Below, piece by piece: positions 1 through 8,703 of a stretch of DNA of 64,000 nucleotides. The stretch is from JANWJE01 sp044326545 (lineage in GTDB: Bacteria; Chlamydiota; Chlamydiia; Chlamydiales; Parachlamydiaceae). The notes beneath the pieces are model-generated. The model was not told the DNA's origin. It saw only the letters and a program-made list of their open reading frames with translations, and made no database searches. The translations under genes and the position numbers were made by a program. The stretch's first letter is position 1, and each line of letters begins with the position of its first letter. Location of the stretch: contig JBIRBM010000004.1 in assembly GCA_044326545.1 (NCBI GenBank), positions 1-64,000 on the forward strand, in the 5' to 3' direction.

Positions 1-315
1 ATAGTTCTTTAAAAATGGGCGAATTTCTTCATTCGAATTTATGGCAGCCAATAGCTCTTCGGTACAATCGACGATGCGTGCGCGCGCTTCGTTGCGGTTT
101 AGGGGGTGTCGAATCTGGAAGCTTAGTCCGATCATATAGACGGAACCCATCATGCCGCCCCCTACACCAATAAGATCCATTTGATGTTTCTTGGATAATT
201 TTTTCCCAACGTCTGTTCTAATCTCTCTTGCAATGTCTGCATAATCTCTTGGCTGAGATTTGAGAAAATTGAATGAACAAGCAAGAAATGTTATAATGAC
301 CAGGAAAATAATCAT
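1..315 (-). CDS. Small lipoprotein-like protein, partial (3' end outside window)
   Basis: An open frame starts with ATG at 315 and runs off the left edge without a stop (105 codons visible). Its ATG overlaps the TGA of the RHS gene (ATGA, 312-315), so it is probably translationally coupled to it. The N-terminus (MIIFLVIITFLAC, then SFNFLKSQPRD) is a short hydrophobic segment ending at a Cys, resembling an imperfect lipoprotein signal: FLAC instead of the preferred L-A/S-G/A-C, and no basic n-region. The rest is soluble and mixed, with a glycine-rich stretch (GVGGGMMGS). I do not recognise the family. Its position directly after an RHS tip is where polymorphic-toxin immunity genes usually sit, but this is inference only; it could equally be a co-secreted partner. 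Confidence 0.6.
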   Translation of the reverse strand, partial: MIIFLVIITFLACSFNFLKSQPRDYADIAREIRTDVGKKLSKKHQMDLIGVGGGMMGSVYMIGLSFQIRHPLNRNEARARIVDCTEELLAAINSNEEIRPFLKNY

Positions 316-3300
316 GCAGCTTGAGCGCATGGTCTACCCCCATAATATTCTTTGTAGGATTCAACTTCGAACCTTAAACTATCCTGGTAAGTGGGACTAC
401 TAACCGAATGGTCAAACCACGGCGCATCAGGATGAGGCTTAAGAACAACAGTCGACTGGCTGCAGCGATAGGCTCCGACAAAATCCAACAGCGGGACAAT
501 ATCTCGAGTGCTCCTGTAATGCGTCACCTGATAGGCATATTTATCATTTATATAGGCCCCGGGAGCAATCGCGATGACAATAATGCGTTGCCTTAATTCT
601 TCCGGATAACTCTTAAGTGCATTCCTCGTAATAATGGCTCCTTCGCTGTGACAGACATGAAATAAGTAAGAATTAGGTCCCGCAGCATTGAAATGAGCGC
701 TCCATCGCGTTTGCAGATTCTTTACCGCTTGTGTATTGGCATAGAAAAAAAGTTCGAAAAAACAACGGACTAAATCGGCGCCAACAAATTTGCGTGTCTC
801 ATTGTACACAAACGTCACATAATGGTCATCTGCCATTTCAGATAAAACCTTGGCCGTCTCAGAACTATCCTTCAAGGAATTCATGATCCCATTCACCCAA
901 GAAATGCTAATCTCGGACATTTGATTCACGCCGCAAAAAAAGAGGCAATCTTTCTTCGTTTTCTTTTTTTCAATAAATCCAAGAGGAGCCTCTCGATTGT
1001 CGTCGTTTTCTTTATTTTGCATCGGCTCTGCTTTTTCATGAACATCCACATTTTGCAAGGGGTAATATTCTTCTTCTTGCAATCCATATAAGTCAAACCC
1101 TTGGACAGGACGGTGATGTAAATAGGCGTAAAGGTTAGGGCCATCAGCAAATCCCGCCGGATCAGGGGTGATCCAACGGCCATTGATCGGATCATAATAA
1201 CGCCTTCCAAAATAAATGAATCCACTCTCTTCGTCCACTCGCTTGCCCGAAAATTGCCAAGGATTGCCGCATTGCGATTTTGCAATCTGTTCCCCATCGC
1301 AATTGTAAATGAGCCTCTCTCCAAAAGCCGAGTAGCGATAGGTCTCCACAACATCTCCTGCCAGATTCATTAGAGCGGAAATATTTCCTTGGAAATCATG
1401 CACCGGAGCAAAAATTTGATCGTTCAACTCAATTGCAACGCTTGCCCCGATCTCAGCGCCATGCCCCTGACCTAAGATCCGCAATTCTTGCACGTTGCCC
1501 CCTTCGTCAATCGATCCGATCTCATCTTGCCCGGTATAAAGGTAACGTGTCGTTTGATTGCCTTTGATTTTGGCAATCCTTCTGTTAAAACCGTCATACA
1601 CATAACGGGTTATCTCTTCTGCGCTCTTGACCGAAATTAAACGGTCTAAAGCGTCATACTCATACCGAGTTGCACACCCTTCTTTTTGTTTGGATTTTAA
1701 ATTCCCGCTCCGATCATAACAAAAAGTGTATTCTCCGTTATCAATCATCTGGTGAAGCCCATTCGATTGATGGGGGATGGCATTTTTTTCCCTCCGATTA
1801 TGGAGTGAATCGCAAGCGTATGTGTGCCTCAGATGTCCCTCTTCTTTGATCAGATGATCATTGTCATCAAAATCAAAAAAAATCGGCACCTCTCCTTTAG
1901 AGTCTTCTAAACAGTAGTGACGCAAGCGGCCCGCTTCGTCATAGTGAATATCATGTTGTTTAAATGAGGGGTGATGGAGTGCTTGTGCCCGTTTATGAAG
2001 ATCGAATCGAAAAAGTGTCTCTTGTTGATTAATGGCCGTTGATTTGAGGTTCAATCCTGATCGATCAAAAGTGTCATAACGGTGTGTATAAACCGATTGC
2101 TGATTTTTCTGCCGATCGATCTGTTTTAAATGCATCGCATCATATGAGTAGAAGACTTGACTTTGATCGGGTAGTGTTAAATCGACAACTCGATCTAAAT
2201 GGTCATAATTGTAATGCATCGAAAGACCCGATGCTAACCTCTCAGTGGATAATCGCCCTCTAAGGTCATATTCAAAAAAGAGGTGGGCGTTGTTGATTCG
2301 ATCTTCAACATGCAAAATCTGGTGGCGTAAATTATAGGTATAACGATAATCGATCGAACCATCGCCGGATCTATGCGTCTGCAATCTTCCCAAAGGATCG
2401 TAAGTGTAAAATAAAACCGTCCCATCACTTTTGGTGACGCTCTCTTTTTGACCATGAGAATGATAGCGAATATGTGTGATTTTTTGCTCGGGCAGCCCTT
2501 CGGCCTCTGTTAAACGTGTCAGTTGACCCATTTCTTCGTAGGCAAACGAGGTTTGGATCAATTTCATCTCTTGCCCTTGGACAACCACATGGTCGATAAC
2601 GCGGATGATGTTTCCCTCTGCGTCATAAAAGAGATCTTGAAGAGCCAGTAGAACCCCATTCCGATCTTGTTTTCTAATATTGATGGGATGCCCCATTGCA
2701 TCATAAGTGATGATCGATTGGCGTCCTAGAGGATCGGTCGTTTTGGACTGCAAAACCGATTGGTCAAGGAAGTTTTTGACAGAACCATAAGTGATATGCG
2801 TTTCATTTCCGGCCGGGTCAACCGTTCGAATGGGCTTTTTCTCCACATTATAATCGGTGATGTGTTGACTGAGTCCCGCTTCGGTTTCTTCTATCACGTG
2901 AGTGCGATTACCCAAAAGATCGTAACGATATTGCACTTTTTTTAGAATGACTCCTGCCTCATCTTCCACCCTTTCTTCTATCACGCGATCGAGAAAGTCA
3001 TGCTCGCTGCAGGTCACTCTCATTTTTCCCTGACCGAACGGCTCTTTCTTTTTATTTAAACGTCCCAAGGAATCGTATTCAAACAACTCCACTTTTTCGA
3101 GGCAGGTCGTCTTGATCAGCCTTCCGGCTCCATCATACTCAAAAAAGGTGGTGACTCCTTGGGCATCTTTAGAAGAGACTTTATGCAGTCCTCGATAGGT
3201 GTGCAATGTTTCGTAGAGAAATTGGCCATTTTTGGAATGGGCCATCTCATGAACCAGCCTTCCCAAATAATCATAAGTGAAGTCAAGGGCGGTCCCATTC

Positions 3301-6050
3301 GAGGCTATTTTTCTAGCTAATGTGCCGTCTAAATGGTATTCAAAACGTTCACATTGTCCATCCGGATGTAAAATAGAGGTGACTTTTTTCCTCGCATTAT
3401 ACGTTTTAACTGTGGAGTATCCCCTTGCATCTGTTTCAATGATTGGACGATCGAGACAATCATAGATGTTCTCTTTCGAAGGGCGCTTGGATTGATCATC
3501 GATTCTGGGATAAATTGTCCGAATTAACCGATTGAAGCGATCGTAAATGAATTTGGTCGTATTTCCATACCGATCGACTTCAGCAATTCGATTTCCCACA
3601 AGATCGTACCGATAACTCACTGTCCATCTTGTCCCCTTTTCTTCAGTTTGTATACTGAGAAGTCTGTTAGAAAAATCATAGACGTATTTTTTCTGATCAC
3701 CGGCGCGAGGCCCTTTTTCACAGATGAGGTTATCGTTGTCGTCATACTCTTTTATCACTTCGGCTCCCATTGCATTGAGATGTCCGGTCACATTGCCGTG
3801 TGCATCATAGCTCCAGAAGAGCGAATAGCGTAAATGATCATCTGCATCGTAGTGATCTTGTTGAAGTAGATGACCTTCTGCGGAATAATGACAGAAGATC
3901 TTTTTGAGCAGCTTCTCTGTTTGAGTGTCATGATCAACAAAGGTATGTTTGATGGTTTCTGGCAATCCAAATGGGGCGGTTTTCGTCGGTTCGATATACG
4001 TGATGTGCCGCTCTGTGACATCGCGCCAATTGTCTTCCCCCTTTTCTGAACCATCATCTTTTACGATTTTGATCAAAGTGGCATTGGCGTCATAATGAGA
4101 AAATTGCCGCAGGCGGATGGAGCCATTTTCAAGAAGATATTTTGCAAAGAGTAAATCGCTTTCAGGGTAATAATCATACAACACTCCTTTGCCGTTGTCT
4201 TCTTCTTCGCTTTGAAGAAGGTTGTATGAATCGTTTGAGTAAGTTAACCGTTTTTCATAATATTCACAGCCGTTATCGATTGGCTGACCATGCAAATTCA
4301 GTTCGATGGTTTGCGGCCGAATTCCCCTTAAATCACCATAGAGACGATCTTTTTTAATATTTCCACGGTCATCATATTCAAAAAAACGAGCGGTGAGAAT
4401 ATGCCCTTCCCCATCTTTGACATATTTGCCCAATAGGTTCCCCTCTCCTCCTTTTTGAAGAAGAGGAGATTTTAAGCACGCTTTGAATAGGTGTTCAATT
4501 TGCTCCTTTTTAGAAGCGCCCGAGGATTTTTTTAGGAATGGAGTGAGCGACTCGCTTAAAGTTGCCGCCAGGGAGGATTGAATTTCAGACAGAGTGTTTA
4601 TACGATTGTCCTTCTTCTTTTTTGGGAAAAGCTCGGAAGGAAATGCGTAACGATCATCCCACGTGTAGCACTCTTGTGAATAGATGTTTTTGTTTTCATC
4701 GTAACGTTTGATGCTGATGGGGCGATGTTCTTGATTATATTCATACGTTGTTTTTCTCAAGTAGGCATCATAAACGTGTGTCCTTCCGCTTAAAGAAGCG
4801 TGAGTTTTTTTTGAGGGGTGTCCGCTTTTGTCGCTTTCATAAATAAAGCGATGGGTGATGACAGGTTTTTTATTATGTCCTACAGGCGCCTTAACCAGTT
4901 TCACTCGGGAATTACGAAAGTCATCTTCGTGATGCAGATAAATTGTCCGGGTTGCCTCCTTCTGATCGCTCCTCATCTCGATTGTGTTAGAGCCTTTTGT
5001 GTAATATTCCACCTCTTGAAAACGTCCATTGGGTTGCCGTATTGCCATGAGTAAGGGGTTTTTTGGGTTTTCAGTGGGCTGGGAAGGGGGTGAGTGGGTA
5101 TATTCATAAGTGATGGAGGGTTTATGGGAGAAGTTCGCTTTGGAAAGATAGAACCGATGCTTGAAGAAAGCGGCGAGCTGACCCGAACTCCTTTTCAAGG
5201 GATGGTGATAGAGGGAAAAATGATACGTTCCCCATTTGCCATCACTGGCTTCTACCTTTAAAGTCTCGATTCCTTCATTGTGAAATTTGATATGTCCATA
5301 TTCTTGTGTACGATTTGAGTTGCTTGCAGAGATGATCCCTTTTTCGAAGTGAAGCGTATTTCCATTCGGTTTTCTTTCGTAAACGGGACGGTAATGATGC
5401 AGTGTCCTTATTTTGTAATGGCCTATTCCAATGCTCGCCTCTCTCCACTGTGTGATATTTTGTTCATGGGAATAGTCGTAATAAGTCACAAGTCCGCTTC
5501 CTGTGATTGCCGCACATTGTTTTCCTTTGAGATCAAGGTGAACGATGGTGTTATGCAAATTCGTTTTCGCGTTTATTTCACCACGGCAATTGGTTAATCC
5601 CCGTGTTCGGCTTAAGAGCAATGGAATGATCGATTTTTCCAACTTCTCCCGGCGAACTGAAGATTCGTGAATGGTGGCCACTCCTGAGCTGTGGTGCAAT
5701 CTTGCCAATGCTTTGGCATGTTGTGTCTTTTCGTCTTCAATATCGATGATGAGTTTGTGCGGGCGATTGAAATCCCAGTTATAACCGAGTCTGTCATCAT
5801 GGGCATGATCCCCACTGTAACAGCGATTTAAAATCAATGGTTCAGGTCCGGAAACGACAAAATCTGTTTCTGATTGAATCCATTCCCCCGAAATGGTCGA
5901 GACCGAATCGACAGCAGTTGAAAGGAGATGTTGAGTTTTGACAAGAGAGGATTCAAAAGGTTCATCGGGCGGGGTGAATTGATCTTCGTTTGCTAACAGG
6001 AGTGTTGAAGTGAGCAATAAAATCATTGTGCAAAGCAAAGAGCGTATCAT
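312..6050 (-). CDS. Secreted RHS/YD-repeat protein with hydrolase-like (DUF687-like) C-terminal tip
   Basis: 1912 residues. Residues 1-20 form a signal peptide (MIRSLLCTMILLLTSTLLLA). An N-terminal segment around 50-90 resembles the domain that opens many RHS proteins (TDFVVSGPEPLILNR). Dozens of YD repeats follow (e.g. YDxxGRL, YDALDRLISV). The hallmark core motif ends the shell: RRYYDPINGRWITPDPAGF, then DGPNLYAY and DLYG ending near 1656. The variable tip (1657-1912) carries CHSEGA, a nucleophile-elbow-like motif with Ser at about 1802. Asp at about 1850 (STRDIVP) and His at about 1881 (FDHSV) could complete a triad. The tip looks like the chlamydial DUF687 family (CHSxGA followed by RIIVIAIAPG), from memory of that family. 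RHS shells normally encapsulate a tip toxin or effector. The substrate is unknown, possibly lipid or ester. Start is the ATG at 6050, directly before the signal peptide. Confidence 0.9.
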   Translation of the reverse strand: MIRSLLCTMILLLTSTLLLANEDQFTPPDEPFESSLVKTQHLLSTAVDSVSTISGEWIQSETDFVVSGPEPLILNRCYSGDHAHDDRLGYNWDFNRPHKLIIDIEDEKTQHAKALARLHHSSGVATIHESSVRREKLEKSIIPLLLSRTRGLTNCRGEINAKTNLHNTIVHLDLKGKQCAAITGSGLVTYYDYSHEQNITQWREASIGIGHYKIRTLHHYRPVYERKPNGNTLHFEKGIISASNSNRTQEYGHIKFHNEGIETLKVEASDGKWGTYHFSLYHHPLKRSSGQLAAFFKHRFYLSKANFSHKPSITYEYTHSPPSQPTENPKNPLLMAIRQPNGRFQEVEYYTKGSNTIEMRSDQKEATRTIYLHHEDDFRNSRVKLVKAPVGHNKKPVITHRFIYESDKSGHPSKKTHASLSGRTHVYDAYLRKTTYEYNQEHRPISIKRYDENKNIYSQECYTWDDRYAFPSELFPKKKKDNRINTLSEIQSSLAATLSESLTPFLKKSSGASKKEQIEHLFKACLKSPLLQKGGEGNLLGKYVKDGEGHILTARFFEYDDRGNIKKDRLYGDLRGIRPQTIELNLHGQPIDNGCEYYEKRLTYSNDSYNLLQSEEEDNGKGVLYDYYPESDLLFAKYLLENGSIRLRQFSHYDANATLIKIVKDDGSEKGEDNWRDVTERHITYIEPTKTAPFGLPETIKHTFVDHDTQTEKLLKKIFCHYSAEGHLLQQDHYDADDHLRYSLFWSYDAHGNVTGHLNAMGAEVIKEYDDNDNLICEKGPRAGDQKKYVYDFSNRLLSIQTEEKGTRWTVSYRYDLVGNRIAEVDRYGNTTKFIYDRFNRLIRTIYPRIDDQSKRPSKENIYDCLDRPIIETDARGYSTVKTYNARKKVTSILHPDGQCERFEYHLDGTLARKIASNGTALDFTYDYLGRLVHEMAHSKNGQFLYETLHTYRGLHKVSSKDAQGVTTFFEYDGAGRLIKTTCLEKVELFEYDSLGRLNKKKEPFGQGKMRVTCSEHDFLDRVIEERVEDEAGVILKKVQYRYDLLGNRTHVIEETEAGLSQHITDYNVEKKPIRTVDPAGNETHITYGSVKNFLDQSVLQSKTTDPLGRQSIITYDAMGHPINIRKQDRNGVLLALQDLFYDAEGNIIRVIDHVVVQGQEMKLIQTSFAYEEMGQLTRLTEAEGLPEQKITHIRYHSHGQKESVTKSDGTVLFYTYDPLGRLQTHRSGDGSIDYRYTYNLRHQILHVEDRINNAHLFFEYDLRGRLSTERLASGLSMHYNYDHLDRVVDLTLPDQSQVFYSYDAMHLKQIDRQKNQQSVYTHRYDTFDRSGLNLKSTAINQQETLFRFDLHKRAQALHHPSFKQHDIHYDEAGRLRHYCLEDSKGEVPIFFDFDDNDHLIKEEGHLRHTYACDSLHNRREKNAIPHQSNGLHQMIDNGEYTFCYDRSGNLKSKQKEGCATRYEYDALDRLISVKSAEEITRYVYDGFNRRIAKIKGNQTTRYLYTGQDEIGSIDEGGNVQELRILGQGHGAEIGASVAIELNDQIFAPVHDFQGNISALMNLAGDVVETYRYSAFGERLIYNCDGEQIAKSQCGNPWQFSGKRVDEESGFIYFGRRYYDPINGRWITPDPAGFADGPNLYAYLHHRPVQGFDLYGLQEEEYYPLQNVDVHEKAEPMQNKENDDNREAPLGFIEKKKTKKDCLFFCGVNQMSEISISWVNGIMNSLKDSSETAKVLSEMADDHYVTFVYNETRKFVGADLVRCFFELFFYANTQAVKNLQTRWSAHFNAAGPNSYLFHVCHSEGAIITRNALKSYPEELRQRIIVIAIAPGAYINDKYAYQVTHYRSTRDIVPLLDFVGAYRCSQSTVVLKPHPDAPWFDHSVSSPTYQDSLRFEVESYKEYYGGRPCAQAA

Positions 6051-6144
6051 GTCTCATCCGATTGAAATTGGAAATAGCAGGATACACTAAAAAAAAGGAA
6101 GGATCATCGTCAAGTTTTTTTTAAAAATTTGAATGATAGTAAAC

Positions 6145-6209
6145 ACTTACCTTATGCGGCGAGAGCTTTCGCTTGAGCTCAAATCGCGCTCCCGGTCGGT
6201 ACGGTAAGT
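6145..6209. repeat. Dispersed inverted repeat (CTTAC family)
   Basis: Outer arms ACTTACC and GGTAAGT enclose about 50 bp. The interior (gagctttcgcttgagctc, aaatcgcg) closely matches the interior of the element at 57895-57961 (gagctttcgcttcagctc, aaatagcg). It lies between the divergent RHS gene and the gene at 6336. The rest of this 285-bp gap is A/T-rich, with no further structure I can support. Confidence 0.6.
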
Positions 6210-6335
6210 TAAAAATGACTTTACGGAAATTGAAAAAAAATCTATGACGAAATAAGAAGCTATCGGAGTAAAATTTACCGCAATAGCTTCAAAGATTAGA
6301 TCGCTTTTCTAAGACAACATCAACCAGGATGTTTT

Positions 6336-7184
6336 ATGAACATCACTTCCGCAATCCCGGGCGATCTTAAGATTGCCGCAGAGACCCAAAGTTCCACCTT
6401 ATGCGGAGCGAGTAGTTCTTGCCTCCCTATCGCAAGTCAAAGAATCAAAGAAAAAAAAATCACACTAGATAATATCGAAGCGACACCAAAAGAAATTGAC
6501 GAACTCAACAAACGGGTCGTTCCAGCCCTCTCGGATACCCATACGTCAAGACTTGGTTGGTTTAAACAATTCCTTCCAGGGCACAAGCAAAGACAAAGCG
6601 AAAACGCCGCCCTTATTTTTTCTCAATACTTAGAAGAAAAATATGGCAAACAGACAACGTCAAACGCTCTCAAAGAAATAGATTGGGAAACCATGAAGCA
6701 AAATCTCCTAGTCAAAGATATATTGGATATCAAACAGAGAGCAGAAAGACATTTCTTGAAGGAAAGTATTGCCAACACACAAATGGGAGGCATTGTCCAT
6801 GAAGGCGACATGTATTGGATTGTTCAAGATGGCCGCTGGAATCCTCAAATCAAGGTAAAAAAAAGTCCTTTAGAAGAGCCGGATGACGCCATGATCCAAG
6901 ATTTTAACCCAGCGATCATCGAGGATCAATTAAAAAAACAAACAGAAGCTAATCCTGAGCAAATCACTGCCGTGATTGAAGAAATAAAGAGTCAAATTTT
7001 GCAAAGCCACCACTATCAAATCATGATTTCGTCAAAAAAAGTCGATGATTTTTTGATACAAGAAATTGCTGCTAGAGAAATTCCGATCAATTCTCCTGAG
7101 CAATTTAATAGGCAAAGAATGCAAAGCATTGGACTTGACGATAGCGCTCAATCACTCAATTTAGAACCTGTTCAACATCTTTGA
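6336..7184 (+). CDS. Unknown protein, degenerate ATP-cone-like region (paralogue 1 of 2)
   Basis: 282 residues; AGGA lies about 10 bp before the ATG. No signal peptide or membrane segment. Residues ~65-270 align by eye with the next gene: shared LPGHKQRQ / LPGHSKRQ, a helical AA-IF-YL-KYG stretch, then WIVQDGRWNP / WVVKRDDWTP and a C-terminal helical part. The C-terminal pattern (V-K/Q-R/D-G/D, then FxPxxIxxxLKxxT, EEIxAVIxxIxxxI) resembles the ATP-cone found in ribonucleotide reductases and NrdR, but the usual KRDG is altered. That assignment is inference from pattern alone. The stop codon lies inside the left arm of a repeat (7163-7244), which therefore supplies the last seven codons and may have reshaped the C-terminus. 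Function unknown. Confidence 0.75.
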   Translation: MNITSAIPGDLKIAAETQSSTLCGASSSCLPIASQRIKEKKITLDNIEATPKEIDELNKRVVPALSDTHTSRLGWFKQFLPGHKQRQSENAALIFSQYLEEKYGKQTTSNALKEIDWETMKQNLLVKDILDIKQRAERHFLKESIANTQMGGIVHEGDMYWIVQDGRWNPQIKVKKSPLEEPDDAMIQDFNPAIIEDQLKKQTEANPEQITAVIEEIKSQILQSHHYQIMISSKKVDDFLIQEIAAREIPINSPEQFNRQRMQSIGLDDSAQSLNLEPVQHL

Positions 7185-7244
7185 TCACGATCCTTGGCTC
7201 CTATACATCCGCTATTCACTCATAAAAAATTTTGAACAGGTTCT
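7163..7244. repeat. Inverted repeat, AGAACCTGTTC family
   Basis: Left arm agaacctgttcaacatct (7163-7180) and right arm ttttgaacaggttct (7230-7244) are inverted copies. The left arm contains the last codons of the upstream gene. Related arms occur at 19926, 20059-20088, 28031, 50532 and 60664. It could act as a terminator stem or be a small mobile repeat. No T-tract follows the right arm. Confidence 0.6.
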
Positions 7245-7275
7245 TACACACAAAGGAAACACTCATAGGTTTTAT

Positions 7276-8076
7276 ATGATTCCAATCCCTGCAAGCTTAG
7301 CTTTAACTCTTTCATATAGCGCAAAAAACAGCCCTTTCTCCTGTATTTTTTGCAGTTCAGGAGTCGTGATCAGCAGTAACGAAACAGATGCTCATGAGAT
7401 CTCAGCTCAAACACCCTCTGAAGAAGAGAGGGACAACTACCGAGTGATTCCAAATCCGAACATTGAATCTTCTTCATCGTGCCTCTCACTCTTTACCAGG
7501 AGTGTATCGAAATGTCTACCGGGACACAGTAAACGGCAAACAGACGAAGCTGCTCGCATTTTTTATGATTATCTTTTAAAAAAATACGGTGCAGATGTGA
7601 CGCTCAAAACACTTCAGGAAGAGAATTGGGACACAGTAAAACAAGATTTTAGGTATAAAGACATCAAAAACATTAAAGAGCGGGCTGAAAAAATTGCATT
7701 AGAGGCAAACGTCTCAAAAACAGAAGAAATAAACGTTGATTGGGTTGTCAAACGAGATGATTGGACACCCCATATTGAGGTGGAAAAAAGGGATCTAAGA
7801 ACCAAAAATGTGACCGGTATAGAATCCTTCGATCCGGAAAAAATTAGAAATAAATTAAAAAGAAATACTCAAGCAAGCGATGAAGAAATTGAGGCTGTCA
7901 TTAAGGCGGTAGAAGCTAAAATTTTGCGTAGCAATGAGGCTTCACTCATCATTTCATCTGCTGATATTCGTCAACATTTCATTTACGCAGTTGCTAAAAA
8001 TAAAATTCCACTTAAATCTCTTGATAAATTTATAGAAGAGAGGAGTAAAAAAAAGGGTGAATCCCTTCGCGAATGA
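7276..8076 (+). CDS. Unknown protein, degenerate ATP-cone-like region (paralogue 2 of 2)
   Basis: 266 residues, tandem paralogue of the preceding gene. The first ~20 residues are mildly hydrophobic (MIPIPASLALTLSYSAKNS) but not a convincing signal peptide. Conserved blocks: LPGHSKRQTDEAARIFYDYL, KYG, NWDTVKQDF, KDIKNIKERAEK, WVVKRDDWTP. The C-terminus (SFDPEKIRNKLKRNTQ, EEIEAVIKAVEAKIL, then a helix ending AVAKNKIP) follows the ATP-cone pattern (VxKRDGxxxxFDxxKIxxAI) more closely than paralogue 1, but lacks the Gly of KRDG and has a roughly 20-residue insertion after it. No catalytic domain is attached. The pair is probably a lineage-specific duplication with a nucleotide-binding-like or derived regulatory/effector role; function unknown. 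Confidence 0.75.
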   Translation: MIPIPASLALTLSYSAKNSPFSCIFCSSGVVISSNETDAHEISAQTPSEEERDNYRVIPNPNIESSSSCLSLFTRSVSKCLPGHSKRQTDEAARIFYDYLLKKYGADVTLKTLQEENWDTVKQDFRYKDIKNIKERAEKIALEANVSKTEEINVDWVVKRDDWTPHIEVEKRDLRTKNVTGIESFDPEKIRNKLKRNTQASDEEIEAVIKAVEAKILRSNEASLIISSADIRQHFIYAVAKNKIPLKSLDKFIEERSKKKGESLRE

Positions 8077-8139
8077 CCCATTAAGACAGATTCCATTTCA
8101 ACATTGTCATTTAATAGGAGTTACGAATAAAAAAAATCC

Positions 8140-8167
8140 TTGACATTTCATTCATAAAACTTATTTT
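8140..8167 (+). promoter_or_regulatory. Candidate sigma-70/66-type promoter before the Nudix gene
   Basis: TTGACA (8140-8145), a 16-bp spacer, then TATTTT (8162-8167). The -35 is perfect; the -10 matches at four positions. Transcription would begin near 8174, just past the first ATG (8171), which favours the internal ATG at 8222. Confidence 0.45.
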
Positions 8168-8170
8168 GTA

Positions 8171-8689
8171 ATGTCGAGCAGCATTTTAAAAACACCTGAT
8201 TTTAACATTTTCAAATCCCCGATGACGACACCAAGATCAAGACCTTATATTGCAGCCTATTTAATTCTTTTAAATCAAGGAAAGATCTTACTCTCCCGCC
8301 GGTTTAATACAGGTTGGCAGGATGGAAAATTCTCTCTTGTTGCCGGTCATTTTGATGAGCATGAAACAGCCAAAGAGGCGATCATCCGTGAAGCATTAGA
8401 AGAGGCTGGAATTGAGCTTTCGCAAGATGATCTGACTGTCAGTTATGTTTTACATAGATGGGGAAAGGATCGTGAGTATATTGATGTCTATCTTACCTCA
8501 AAAAAATGGACAGGTCTTATCGAAAATCGAGAACCGGAAAAATGCGGGGAACTCGCCTGGTTTTCATTAGATGCATTACCAGACAGCCTAATCCCCCACA
8601 TTCGATTTGTCCTCCAGCAGATAGAGGCTAATGAACATTACGGTGAATTTGGATGGGAAAAGTCAACTTCCGAAACTTTTAAGACATAA
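8171..8689 (+). CDS. Nudix hydrolase
   Basis: 172 residues from the first ATG. A complete Nudix box, G-x5-E-x7-REUxEExGU, reads GHFDEHETAKEA then IIREALEEAGI (residues ~56-78). It binds the metal used to cleave nucleoside-diphosphate-X substrates. The strand before it (RPYIAAYLILL) and the downstream FDVY-like and E-P-E-K regions are normal for compact Nudix enzymes of the MutT/ADP-ribose type. Substrate cannot be told from sequence. A second ATG at 8222 (residue 18) starts five residues before the domain and fits the promoter at 8140-8167 better, so the true protein may be 155 residues. The cyo operon follows 14 bp downstream and may be partly co-transcribed. Confidence 0.85.
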   Translation: MSSSILKTPDFNIFKSPMTTPRSRPYIAAYLILLNQGKILLSRRFNTGWQDGKFSLVAGHFDEHETAKEAIIREALEEAGIELSQDDLTVSYVLHRWGKDREYIDVYLTSKKWTGLIENREPEKCGELAWFSLDALPDSLIPHIRFVLQQIEANEHYGEFGWEKSTSETFKT

Positions 8690-8703
8690 AAAGGCCTTGG
8701 CTC

